A stretch of 64,000 nt of DNA from JBEBSD01 sp040394475 (GTDB taxonomy: Bacteria; Bacteroidota; Bacteroidia; Cytophagales; Spirosomataceae). Positions 44,931 to 54,400 of this stretch are shown here, in pieces; position 1 is the stretch's first letter; each line of letters begins with the position of its first letter. The DNA is taken from the NCBI GenBank assembly GCA_040394475.1, contig JBEBSD010000011.1, positions 54,380 to 118,379 of the forward strand, given 5' to 3'. Made by a program: the position numbers and the translations under genes. The notes beneath the pieces were generated by a model. It did no database searches. It was not told the DNA's origin and was given only the letters and a program-made list of their open reading frames with translations.

Positions 44931-47900
44931 ATGAAACCAGCTATATATCGAGTACTAACTGCCATATACCTTTGGCTATCAGCCTTATCCATACAGGGGC
45001 AAAACAAAATAACGGTTGCCGGCAAGCTGGCCGATTTACAAGGCCGGCCTGTTCCGCAAGCATTGATTGAAATTCAGGAAGGGACCGGAAGCACCGTTTC
45101 AGACGATCGGGGTCATTTCACTATTGAAGCCGCAAATGGTGACGTGCTGGTGATCAGCAGCCGAGGGTTCCATTCGGTTTTTGCCGAAGTAAGAGGCGGG
45201 CAGATCGACGATACCATTGTACTGGAAGCCAGTCTTGCCGAAGCCGGAGATGACGACGTGGTCCAGATCCCTTTCGGTACCCGAAAGAAAAGGGAGATCA
45301 ACGGCGCCGTTTCCTTTGTCAGGGGCGACAACCTCCCGCAAATTTCGCTGAGTTCCTTGTCCAATTTGCTTTCAGGCCGTATCCCCGGATTATATCTGGC
45401 GCAAACCGGGACGCAGCCGGGAAGAGACGACGCCAATTTTTTCGTCAGGAATCGTACTACCTATACCGGGAATAATAGTCCTTTGATTCTGGTAGATGGT
45501 GTCGTTCGTGATTTTGCGGACATGGATCTTAACGAAATCGCTTCCGTAACCGTATTAAAAGATGCGGTCTCGCTGGCCTGGTATGGCAATCGTAGTGCCA
45601 ATGGGGTCATTATGGTGACAACTCACCGCGGAAGTCCAACGAAAACACGTTTCACGTACGATCTGCAATTGGGGACCCAGCAACCAACGGCACTTACCAA
45701 ACCTTTAGATTCGTATACATTTGGCCGTTTATATAACAGCGCCCTGCACAATGACGGTTTTCCCGGTTTCTATTCCGAGGAAGACTTAAACGGGTATAAA
45801 AATGGTCAGGACTTATACCGGTATCCTAATAATAATTTCGTCAAAGACTATTTCAAGAAAAATGCCTTTGTTCAGCGCCACGTGTTTACCGCATCCGGTG
45901 GAAGCAGAGCTGTGCGCTATTTTACAACCTTAAGTTATTTTGATCAAAATGGTTTGTACCGGAACTCGAAAACACCCTCATTCGATTCCAATGTAGGCTA
46001 TAACCGCTACAATATCCGCACCAATCTGGATATTGATGTAACAAAAACCCTTAGTGTCCAGCTGGACATCGGTGGGCGAATAGAAGACCGGCGGGAGCCG
46101 GGAAGCGGCAATGCCTCCTTTTTGAATACCATTTACAGCACGCCGGCGAACGCCTATCCGCTGCTGAATGCAGACGGATCTTACGGAGGGAGTAACTTGT
46201 TCAGAAATAACCCCCAGGCACAGCTTCAAAGCCAGGGTTTTATCAGTGAAGTGACGCGTGTAATGCTCGGCAATCTCAAGGCCAGCCAACAACTGAATTT
46301 CATATTGAAAGGATTATCAGGCGAAGTTTTTTACACATTCGACTTACAGGGAAGATATACCAGCGGACGCTCGCAGGAATACGAAGTTTACGAACAACTC
46401 CCTACAGGAGATTTGGTCCGCTATGGCACCGAAACACCCTTAAACTACCGAAATTCCACATTCAGTGACAATATCCGGACGAATGAATTCTGGGGAGGAT
46501 TCAATTACCAGAGAGTATTTGACAAACACTCCGTAAAAGGAATAGTCCGCTATCAGCAGGCTAGCAGCATTGCCGCCAACCGGTTTGACGATAAACGGCA
46601 AGGAATTTCTGCCTGGGTAAGCTATGCCTACAATAACCGTTACTACCTCGATGTGGTGAACAGCTACACGGGCGCAGATAACTACATGCCGGGAAAACAG
46701 TTTGGCTATTTCCCCGCGATGGCGGTTGGCTGGGTGATCTCGGACGAACCGTTTATGGAGGGGACCAGGGGAACTATTGATTATTTAAAACTAAGGGGAT
46801 CCTATGGACGCGTCGGCAATAACGCCACCGGCGAGGCCAATAAGTTCCCTTATGCCTATTTATTTAGTCAGAGCAACGGAAACTATGTTTTTGGAACAGG
46901 ATTTTCGGCACAGCCCGGAGCCTCGGAAAGGACCCTGCCCAATCCGGATATCACCTGGGAAAAGGCCTATAAAACAGATATTGGCTTCGATCTCAAGTTG
47001 TGGAAGAACAGGGTTTACTTCTCGGGGACTTATTTCAACGAGCACCGCAGAGACATCCTGACGAACCCGATCAACCCTTCGGTACTCGGACTCGGATCTT
47101 TTCGGGTAAATCAGGGACAATCGCAGCTCCGCGGTCTGGAAACAGTACTGAATGTCCAACAAAATTGGGGGGACTGGTCCCTGAATCTGGGTGGAAATTT
47201 CACACTGGCCAAAAATAAAAGCCTGTGGATCAACGAATCCGCCGGTTTGCTGGATTACCAGGTGCAAACCGGACACCGGATGGGGAACGTCAATGGTTTC
47301 AGCAAAACAATGTTAGTCTCACAAGGTCTGTTTCAGTCACAGGAGGAAATTGACCAGAGCCCGGTGCAACGATTTGCCGGAAAGGTACAGCCCGGCGACA
47401 TCCGGTATAAAGACATCAATAACGACGGTGTGATTGACAGCTTTGACGGTATCATGACTGATTATAATGACATCCCCGATCGCTATTACGGGTTCAATCT
47501 GGTCGCCAGTTATAAGGCGTTTGATTTTTCGGTCCTGTTACAGGGTATTGCGGGAAGAACGGTCCAAATCAGAAGTCTGGTGCTTTCCGGTTCCAATAAC
47601 ACTGGTTATATCAACGAATTCAGTCAGCATGCCTGGTCCCCTGAAAATCCGGACGGAATTTACCCGCGATTGGGTATCACGGACAGGGGCAATAATACAC
47701 CGGATTCTGATTTCTGGCTGCGATCGGGAGACTACCTCCGTTTGAAATCACTCGAAGTGGGCTATAACTTCCCACAGGCCCTGACCTCCAAGCTGAATAT
47801 CCGCTCGCTGCGATTGTATCTGAATGGTTTCAATCTGCTTAGTTTCAGCAAATTGGGAATGGGACTGGATCCGGAAATACCGTTTGCCGGCTATATCGGC

Positions 47901-47951
47901 AATTATCCTTACCAAAGGAACCTTACTGCCGGAATTAATTTGAAATTTTAA
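44931..47951 (+). CDS. Divergent SusC-type TonB-dependent transporter
   Basis: I choose the ATG at 44931, which opens a signal peptide (MKPAIYRVLTAIYLWLSALS); a frame from 44886 overlaps the SusD stop. The 1006-residue protein has a carboxypeptidase-regulatory-like domain (VAGKLADLQGRPVPQALIEI) and a plug (LKDAVSLAWYGNRSANGVIM). The barrel ends in TAGINLKF. The usual VVVGYGTQ region is replaced by VVQIPFGTRKKREINGAVSF, so the TonB-contact segment is unusual. It has no STN domain. With the SusD at 48116 it forms the second uptake pair of this PUL. Confidence 0.92.
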   Translation: MKPAIYRVLTAIYLWLSALSIQGQNKITVAGKLADLQGRPVPQALIEIQEGTGSTVSDDRGHFTIEAANGDVLVISSRGFHSVFAEVRGGQIDDTIVLEASLAEAGDDDVVQIPFGTRKKREINGAVSFVRGDNLPQISLSSLSNLLSGRIPGLYLAQTGTQPGRDDANFFVRNRTTYTGNNSPLILVDGVVRDFADMDLNEIASVTVLKDAVSLAWYGNRSANGVIMVTTHRGSPTKTRFTYDLQLGTQQPTALTKPLDSYTFGRLYNSALHNDGFPGFYSEEDLNGYKNGQDLYRYPNNNFVKDYFKKNAFVQRHVFTASGGSRAVRYFTTLSYFDQNGLYRNSKTPSFDSNVGYNRYNIRTNLDIDVTKTLSVQLDIGGRIEDRREPGSGNASFLNTIYSTPANAYPLLNADGSYGGSNLFRNNPQAQLQSQGFISEVTRVMLGNLKASQQLNFILKGLSGEVFYTFDLQGRYTSGRSQEYEVYEQLPTGDLVRYGTETPLNYRNSTFSDNIRTNEFWGGFNYQRVFDKHSVKGIVRYQQASSIAANRFDDKRQGISAWVSYAYNNRYYLDVVNSYTGADNYMPGKQFGYFPAMAVGWVISDEPFMEGTRGTIDYLKLRGSYGRVGNNATGEANKFPYAYLFSQSNGNYVFGTGFSAQPGASERTLPNPDITWEKAYKTDIGFDLKLWKNRVYFSGTYFNEHRRDILTNPINPSVLGLGSFRVNQGQSQLRGLETVLNVQQNWGDWSLNLGGNFTLAKNKSLWINESAGLLDYQVQTGHRMGNVNGFSKTMLVSQGLFQSQEEIDQSPVQRFAGKVQPGDIRYKDINNDGVIDSFDGIMTDYNDIPDRYYGFNLVASYKAFDFSVLLQGIAGRTVQIRSLVLSGSNNTGYINEFSQHAWSPENPDGIYPRLGITDRGNNTPDSDFWLRSGDYLRLKSLEVGYNFPQALTSKLNIRSLRLYLNGFNLLSFSKLGMGLDPEIPFAGYIGNYPYQRNLTAGINLKF

Positions 47952-48115
47952 AAAGATCAGAAATCGGATGTCGGAAATCAGATCTCGGAAATCAGATGTC
48001 GGAAAATGAAGAATCAGCTGACGACTGACAACAGATCGCTGACAACCGATTGCTGACAACCGATCACCGACAGCTGATTGCTTTTCACCTTTTACTTAAG
48101 ACCTAATCTATACAA
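47952..48115 (+). repeat. Repeat-filled gap between SusC and SusD
   Basis: GATGTCGGAAATCAGAT-type words (47960-48005) change into GCTGACAACCGAT-type words (48016-48080). A 21-bp segment at 48048-48068 recurs exactly at 49874-49894. Both copies are followed by a pyrimidine-rich stretch and the shared start context TATACAAATGAAAC. Confidence 0.85.
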
Positions 48116-49729
48116 ATGAAACCTATATTCTTACTTCAGGTAGCAGCCTTGGCGGTGTGCCTGCATTCTTGTAACTTTTTGGAGTACGATCATTACGACG
48201 GCCCTGTTACGGAGGAACAATACTGGGAATTGAATAATTCTGCCCGCGGGCAGCTAAACCGTGGCTATACTTTCCTGCTGGAGGGATATAACCGTTACGG
48301 AGGTGCCATGCTGGCTGCCGGTTGTGACGAGGCGATTAACTCAGACTTAAATTCGAGCGTCAACACCTTCAATAACGGCACATGGAGTCCGCTGCGTGTC
48401 ATTGACGACGCCTATGCACATAATTACAATGGAATACGACAAGTCAATGTATTCCTGGAAAATGCGCACAGGGCCAATATTGTTCCGGTCACCGATATTC
48501 CACGTTTACGGGGCGAGGCCTTTTTTTTAAGAGCTTTTTTCCATTTTGAATTGCTGAAACGTTATGGAGGCGTCATCTACCTGGACCATGTCTTAGGCAC
48601 GAACGATGATCTGGATCTGCCGCGAAACACCTTTGAGGAAACCGTTGCATTCATCATAGCAGATTGTGATTCTGCTGCCGCTTTACTGCCGTTGGGGCCG
48701 GGGAATTATGGAAGCGGCGATCGTGGCCGGGCCACCAAAGCGGCGTCCATGGCGTTAAAATCAAGAACGTTGCTGTATGCAGCAAGCCCACTCAACAATC
48801 CCTCCAATTCCCTTTCGCTCTGGGAAAATGCAGCTAACGCTTCAAAAGAATTGATTGAGACGAAAGCGCACGGACTTTTAGCCAATTTCGCTAATATATT
48901 CAATTTCAGTGTGGCTGCCTACAACACGGAGGTGATATTTGCAACGGCCGCATCCAACCGGAATGATATAGAGATCAACAACGCCCCGATTAGTTTTGAC
49001 GGGGCATTAGGCAGGACAAACCCTACTCAGGAGCTGGTAGATGCCTATCAGATGAGCAATGGGCTGGATATCGACGATCCCGATTCCGGGTACGACCCCA
49101 GTGATCCTTATACCGACCGGGACCCCAGGTTTTATGCAACTATCTTCTATAACGGATCTGTTTTTAAAAACGATACGGTTAAAACCTTAACAGGAGGGAA
49201 GGACGGCATCGGCCAGACTATTAACGCTACGAAATCAGGCTATTACATGAAAAAGTTCTTAAGTGCATCGGCAACATGGAACCAAACATCCAACGCTTCG
49301 GTAAGAAGGCCCTGGGTATTATTCCGCTATGCAGAAGTATTGCTGAACTATGCAGAAGCTCAAAATGAGGCCGCAGGCCCGGATGACAGTGTCTATGATG
49401 CCGTAAATCAGATCAGGAAGCGGGCCGGAATGCCTGCGTTGTCCCCCGGTTTGACACAATCAGAAATGCGGCTTACTATTCAGCAGGAACGGCAGGTTGA
49501 ACTTGCATTTGAAGAACACCGGTTTTGGGATATCAGAAGATGGAAAATCGCGGAACAGGTACTCAACAAACCCGTTACAGGGATGAATATCAAAGTAGAA
49601 AACGGGGAATTGGTGTATGACCGGTTTCTTATTGAAACAAGGATGTTCACTCCCGCAATGTACCGTTATCCGATTCCGCAGAATGAGATTTATAATACAT
49701 TGAAATTGCAACAGAATGAAGGCTATTAA
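48116..49729 (+). CDS. SusD/RagB-type lipoprotein of the second pair
   Basis: The 537-residue lipoprotein has its lipid Cys at 19 (AVCLHSCNFLEYDHYDG). SusD features are RLRGEAFFLRAFFHFELLKR, MALKSRTLLYAASPLNN, RYAEVLLNYAEAQNEAAGPD and ERQVELAFEEHRFWDIRRWK. It partners the divergent SusC upstream. Strong similarity of the C-terminal half to the SusD at 43249 (AEAQNEAAGPD and the GMPxL region) points to duplication within the locus. Confidence 0.95.
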   Translation: MKPIFLLQVAALAVCLHSCNFLEYDHYDGPVTEEQYWELNNSARGQLNRGYTFLLEGYNRYGGAMLAAGCDEAINSDLNSSVNTFNNGTWSPLRVIDDAYAHNYNGIRQVNVFLENAHRANIVPVTDIPRLRGEAFFLRAFFHFELLKRYGGVIYLDHVLGTNDDLDLPRNTFEETVAFIIADCDSAAALLPLGPGNYGSGDRGRATKAASMALKSRTLLYAASPLNNPSNSLSLWENAANASKELIETKAHGLLANFANIFNFSVAAYNTEVIFATAASNRNDIEINNAPISFDGALGRTNPTQELVDAYQMSNGLDIDDPDSGYDPSDPYTDRDPRFYATIFYNGSVFKNDTVKTLTGGKDGIGQTINATKSGYYMKKFLSASATWNQTSNASVRRPWVLFRYAEVLLNYAEAQNEAAGPDDSVYDAVNQIRKRAGMPALSPGLTQSEMRLTIQQERQVELAFEEHRFWDIRRWKIAEQVLNKPVTGMNIKVENGELVYDRFLIETRMFTPAMYRYPIPQNEIYNTLKLQQNEGY

Positions 49730-49820
49730 TTGTCTGCCGTGTCAAGCATAACTATCGGCCCGCAGCGCGGCGATCCGTGGACTGTGTCTTCATAGGCCAC
49801 TTACGGGCTGGAATCCAAAA

Positions 49821-49842
49821 TGGTCTGTGGGGACACAGACCA
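49821..49842. repeat. Second copy of the GACACAGACC hairpin
   Basis: TGGTCTGTG (49821-49829) and CACAGACCA (49834-49842) form a perfect stem with loop GGGA, followed by TGGGT. The same hairpin unit is tandemly repeated at 25945-26027. It lies in the gap before the BNR_4 gene. Confidence 0.9.
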
Positions 49843-49929
49843 TGGGTTCGGACAAATGACCCGCCGTGCGGCTGATTGCTGACAACCGATCACCTTTTTT
49901 CCTCAAACCTCAAACCTTTTTTTATACAA

Positions 49930-51228
49930 ATGAAACGTATTCTATTTTTGGTAATTGTAAGCATAGCATGTCATACGGATACATTGGCACAAACTGCCCG
50001 GGCCATTCCGCTGGCAAAAGTGTGGGCGGGTCACCCGGTAGGGTTCGACATTCTGACAACCGACACGCATCAATATGTCGCTTATTACGATACCCTGAGA
50101 AACATGACGGTCGCGCAGCGTTCGTTGAATGCTACCGAATGGAAAAAAACGATCCTACCGTCGGTAACGGGGTGGGACAGCCATAATTACATCACCATGG
50201 CAATGGATAAGGAAGGCTATCTCCATATTTCGGGAAACATGCACAATGTTCCGTTGATTTATTTCCGTTCGGAAAAACCGAAGAGTATTGAACGTTTCGA
50301 AAAACTCCCGATGACAGGCAAAACAGAAGATAAAGTAACGTATCCGGTTTTCTTCAAAAACCAGCAAAATGAGCTGTTTTTTCAGTACCGCGACGGGATA
50401 AGCGGAGAGGGGACTACCTATTGGAACCAATACGATGTCGCTTCAAAAAAATGGAGCCGGGTATTCGACACGCCGATCTTCGACGGTGAGAAAGAGGCGA
50501 ATGCCTACATGATTAATCCGGTTCTCGGGCCCGACGGCTACTTTTATATCATATGGATGTGGCGCGCCACCTATATTGCCAATACGAACCATAATTTATC
50601 CTGCATTCGCAGTAAGGACTTTCAGAACTGGGAAACGATTGACGGCACCCAGGTCAGTTTGCCTGCCAGATGGCGGGATACAAAGTCGGTAGTGGATCCC
50701 GTAGGCCCCTGGAATGGCTTGATTAATATGGGATTCAAGATCAATTGGGATTCCGAAAACCGTGCTTGTATTACCTATCATAAGTACGATGGCCGAGGAC
50801 TCAGTCAGGTATTTTTATCACGCTGGGAAAAGGATATCTGGAAAACGTATCAGATCAGTAACTGGAAGGAGCATAAGTGGGACCTGGATAAAGGCGGATC
50901 GCTGGGTAATGATGTATCCATTTCCGGGGTTACCAAAGGTGCCAAAGGGACATTATCGGCGAATATCCATCATATAAAGTACGGAAATGAGACCTGGATT
51001 TTAGATGAAAAGACCCTGCAAGTAAAAAGCAAGCGTAAAACGATCAGTAAAAGTTATCCCAAACCTCTCCCGGCGCCAATCTTACACGACGGCTTAAGCA
51101 ACCGGCAACTGGAAGATCAAACGGGCAACTACGTGTTGCGCTGGCAAACCTTAGGAGTCAACCAGGACCGTCCCAGGACGTTGGAACAGCCGTTGTATTC
51201 TGATCTCGTTGTTTATGAAGTTAATTAA
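49930..51228 (+). CDS. BNR_4 propeller protein, putative polysaccharide lyase
   Basis: With the ATG at 49930 the protein is 432 residues and starts with a signal peptide (MKRILFLVIVSIACHTDTLAQ). The BNR_4-type propeller has GWDSHNYITMAMDKEGYLHI and GNMHNVPLIYF (about 81-112), plus ENRACITYHKYDGRGLSQVF. The His residues in SHN and MHN fall where related lyases keep metal or catalytic histidines. The fold group includes ulvan lyases and a rhamnose-glucuronate lyase, so cleavage of a uronic-acid-containing polymer is plausible. No other CAZyme is in this PUL. The call as lyase is inference. Confidence 0.72.
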   Translation: MKRILFLVIVSIACHTDTLAQTARAIPLAKVWAGHPVGFDILTTDTHQYVAYYDTLRNMTVAQRSLNATEWKKTILPSVTGWDSHNYITMAMDKEGYLHISGNMHNVPLIYFRSEKPKSIERFEKLPMTGKTEDKVTYPVFFKNQQNELFFQYRDGISGEGTTYWNQYDVASKKWSRVFDTPIFDGEKEANAYMINPVLGPDGYFYIIWMWRATYIANTNHNLSCIRSKDFQNWETIDGTQVSLPARWRDTKSVVDPVGPWNGLINMGFKINWDSENRACITYHKYDGRGLSQVFLSRWEKDIWKTYQISNWKEHKWDLDKGGSLGNDVSISGVTKGAKGTLSANIHHIKYGNETWILDEKTLQVKSKRKTISKSYPKPLPAPILHDGLSNRQLEDQTGNYVLRWQTLGVNQDRPRTLEQPLYSDLVVYEVN

Positions 51229-51236
51229 ACAGGGAT

Positions 51237-51399
51237 AAATCCCACTAATGAGGCTACCTCATTTACACAATACGCTCCGGATGCAACAAGTGGCAACACC
51301 CTTTTCATCCGGAGCTTTTTTGTAAACTCATTGATCGTCATCCCTGTAAGGGCGCGATACCTCCGGTATAAGACGGAAACGCTTAGCCTTACCTGAAAG
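51237..51399 (-). pseudogene. Relic of an AraC-type HTH (second sensor gene remnant)
   Basis: This 163-bp stretch aligns without indels to 51542-51704 inside the hybrid sensor gene, at a constant 305-bp offset. Read on the minus strand it gives 54 uninterrupted residues such as SVSVLYRRYRALTGMTINEF, against SVSVLYRKLRALTGMTINDF in the intact gene. It lacks the last HTH helix and everything upstream. It begins nine bases after the BNR_4 stop. It is a truncated duplicate. Confidence 0.88.
51274..51321 (+). terminator. Intrinsic terminator of the BNR_4 gene, formed by the HTH relic
   Basis: GCTCCGGATG (51274-51283) pairs perfectly with CATCCGGAGC (51306-51315), followed by six T (51316-51321). 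The matching bases in the intact HTH gene form an imperfect stem with no T run, so the terminator arose by change within the relic. Confidence 0.9.
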
Positions 51400-51442
51400 G
51401 AACGTACCCCTTTCCACCGCCCCAGGCCGCTTCTGCAGCCGC

Positions 51443-54400
51443 CTAACCCTCTCCTTTGGAATCGGTAGATTGCCGCCGGATTTCATTGGGTGTTTTGCCA
51501 TACACCCTCCTGAATTCCCTGCTAAAGTATTTACTGTCCTCAAATCCCACTATTGTCGCTACCTCATTGACATGATACACCCCGGATTCCAGTAGCTGCA
51601 GCGCCCGCTTCATCCGGAGGGTCTTCATAAAATCATTGATCGTCATTCCGGTAAGGGCGCGAAGCTTCCGGTATAGGACAGAAACGCTTATCCCCACCTG
51701 AAATGCCATTTCATTCACACCAAAAGCGGGATCTGACAGATTCTGGATAACCAGTTCTTTGAGTTTGGCTATAAATTCGCCTTCCAGATCATCCAGCACA
51801 ATAGCATCCGGTTCCAGCAGCACAGACCGGCTGTATTGCTGCTTCAACGACTCCCTTACCTGAATAAGATTATTGATTTTCAACTCCAGCACCGACAGAT
51901 CAAACGGCTTCACCACGTAATCGTCTGCACCCGTTTTCAATCCCTCGATCACCTGCGGAACCGTACTTCTGGCCGTCAGCAAGATGATCGGTATATGGCT
52001 GGTAAGCACATCGGATTTAAGCCGGCTGCATACCTCCAGCCCGTTCAGCCCCGGCATCATCACATCGCATAAGATCAGATCCGGGATACTCTTTCTGGCC
52101 AGGTCTAATCCATCCTGCCCGTTCGCGGCGTCCAGCACCTGAAAACTTTCCCGGAAAACTTCCCTGGTAAAGGCCCTGAGCTCGTCATTGTCCTCAATCA
52201 GCAGCAGGGTATTCTTTAATGTGCTGTCCGTATTGTTTCCGGGCGGAATCAGCACATCTCCCGCGGAGCCGGAATCGAGGTAAACCGGTCCGGAAGCCGC
52301 TGTGAGCTGTTGGGCCTCATACTGCCGGTTACCCTTCAGCAGCCTGAGGGTAAAGCAAGTACCGCCCGCGCGGGAGTCATTGCGCAACTGGCTCGTTACC
52401 GACAGGTCGCCATGATGCTGCCCGACAATCCCCTTGGAAAGGGCCAGCCCTATACCGTACCCTGTGTTGTCGGTATATCCTTCATAGGTCTGGAAGAAAT
52501 TGGTGAACAAGTGCCCCAAATGTTCCGGGGCAATCCCTCCTCCGTTATCGATCACTTTCAGGATTACCTCATTTGAAATTTCCGTTACCACAACGGAAAC
52601 GGTCCCTCCCTCCGGTGTGAATTTATAAGCGTTACTCAGCAGGTTGTAAAACACTTTTTGCATCTGGGCGCTGTCGAACCAGAGCATGACAGGTTTGTCG
52701 GGGCATTCCATCCGGGTGGTTATTCCTTTCTCCAGGGCAAGATGCTCAAACGCCGCCAGCACATTTTCAAGCACCCTTACCACATTGTGCTCACTCACAT
52801 GGAGCCTGATACTTCCGTTCTGCATTTTCCGAAAATCCAGCAATTCGTTGACCAGGCGCATCAATCGTTCCGAGCTGTTCTTTGCGTAGCTCAGGTGGTT
52901 TCTGGTAACCGTATCGGCCGCCGGAGACTTAAAAGCCTTTTCCAATGGTCCGCTGATCAGCGACAGGTGTGTCCGGATCTCGTGTGAAATGTTGGTGAAA
53001 AAATCAAGCTTCGCCTGGTAGAGCTCGTTTTCTTTCCGGAAAGAACTGCGCAGCCAGAAAAACCGGGTAATTCCATACACCACTATTCCCGATACGACCA
53101 GGTAGAGCAGATAGGCATACCAGGTTTTCCACCACGGCGGTAATACCACAATCCGGATTTGCAGCGGCTCCTCATTCCAATAGCCGTCGCCATTAGCCGC
53201 GCCGGCCATAAAAGTATAGTCGCCGGGCGGGAGGTTGGTATAGGTTGCCGATGGAACCGCTACCGTGTTCCAATCCTTCTCAAAGCCGTCAAGTTTGTAG
53301 CGATATTGATTCTTATCAGATCCTTTATAGCTCAGAAGCGCAAAGCTCAGGGTAAAAATATTCTGGTCATGCCGGAAGGTAAGTTCCTTCATCGTACCGA
53401 TTTCCCGGGGGAGCAGGCCTGTTTGGTCCCCGATGCCGACTTCCTTATTAAATAACTTCAACGATGTGATTACAATCGGAGAAGGATGAGCATTCAGCAC
53501 GATTTTTTCAGGATCGAACCGGAAGGTCCCTTTATTCGTAGTAAAATAAAGGATGCCATCTTTGTCCTCTACCGATCCGCTAATCCGTAAAATACTGTTG
53601 GGCGGAAGACCATCCGGATACCCGTACGTTTGGACACTCCCCCGGTCGGGGTGATATCGGATCAGTTTTGACTCACTGTTGATCCAAAGATACCCCTGGC
53701 GGTCCGATTGAACATCCAGCACGTAATTCAATGAAGCATTTTCGGGATATCGCACAAATTGATGCCGTTCAGAATCGTATCGCTGTAATCCCAGAGCAGC
53801 AATCCATATTCTCCCCGAAGGATCTTCCACAATCCTCCTGACGTAGGCGGTATTGCCGGTTGCTTCCATTTTGCTGACAGGAAGCCGTTCCAATTGTTCG
53901 GCGCCCTTCGTTAACAGGAACACCTCATCCTTTCCGCCGACCCAAAGATTGCTTTGTGAATCCTCAAAAATGCTAGTGACATAATTTACGGGACCAACCT
54001 TCCGAAAATGACCGTTTTTCTTATCGAACAGTAATAATCCGAAAGATCCCCCAATCCAGAACCTGTCCTGACGGTCTTCGATTATCTTGTAAATCTTTCC
54101 CCTAACCGGCGTATCCCGCTTATCGGACGTCAACAGCGGATAGTCCTGATGTCGTCGGGTTTTCAGATCGTACCGGGTTAATACGGAGCTGCCACCGCCC
54201 CATAAGCCGTCGTTCCCGTCAACATAGAAAAAATAGTACTCCGTCGAGGGAGGCAGCTGCAGCTCGAAAAGGGACATCCCTTTGACCTCTTTGTCAAAAA
54301 GGGCCATTTTGCTGTTATCATCGGAAATCACCCACAGGTTTTCACGCTTGCTCCTTCCCATCCAACCGTTCAGAAATTCTTTCCCGAGGGCATTGTCGCC

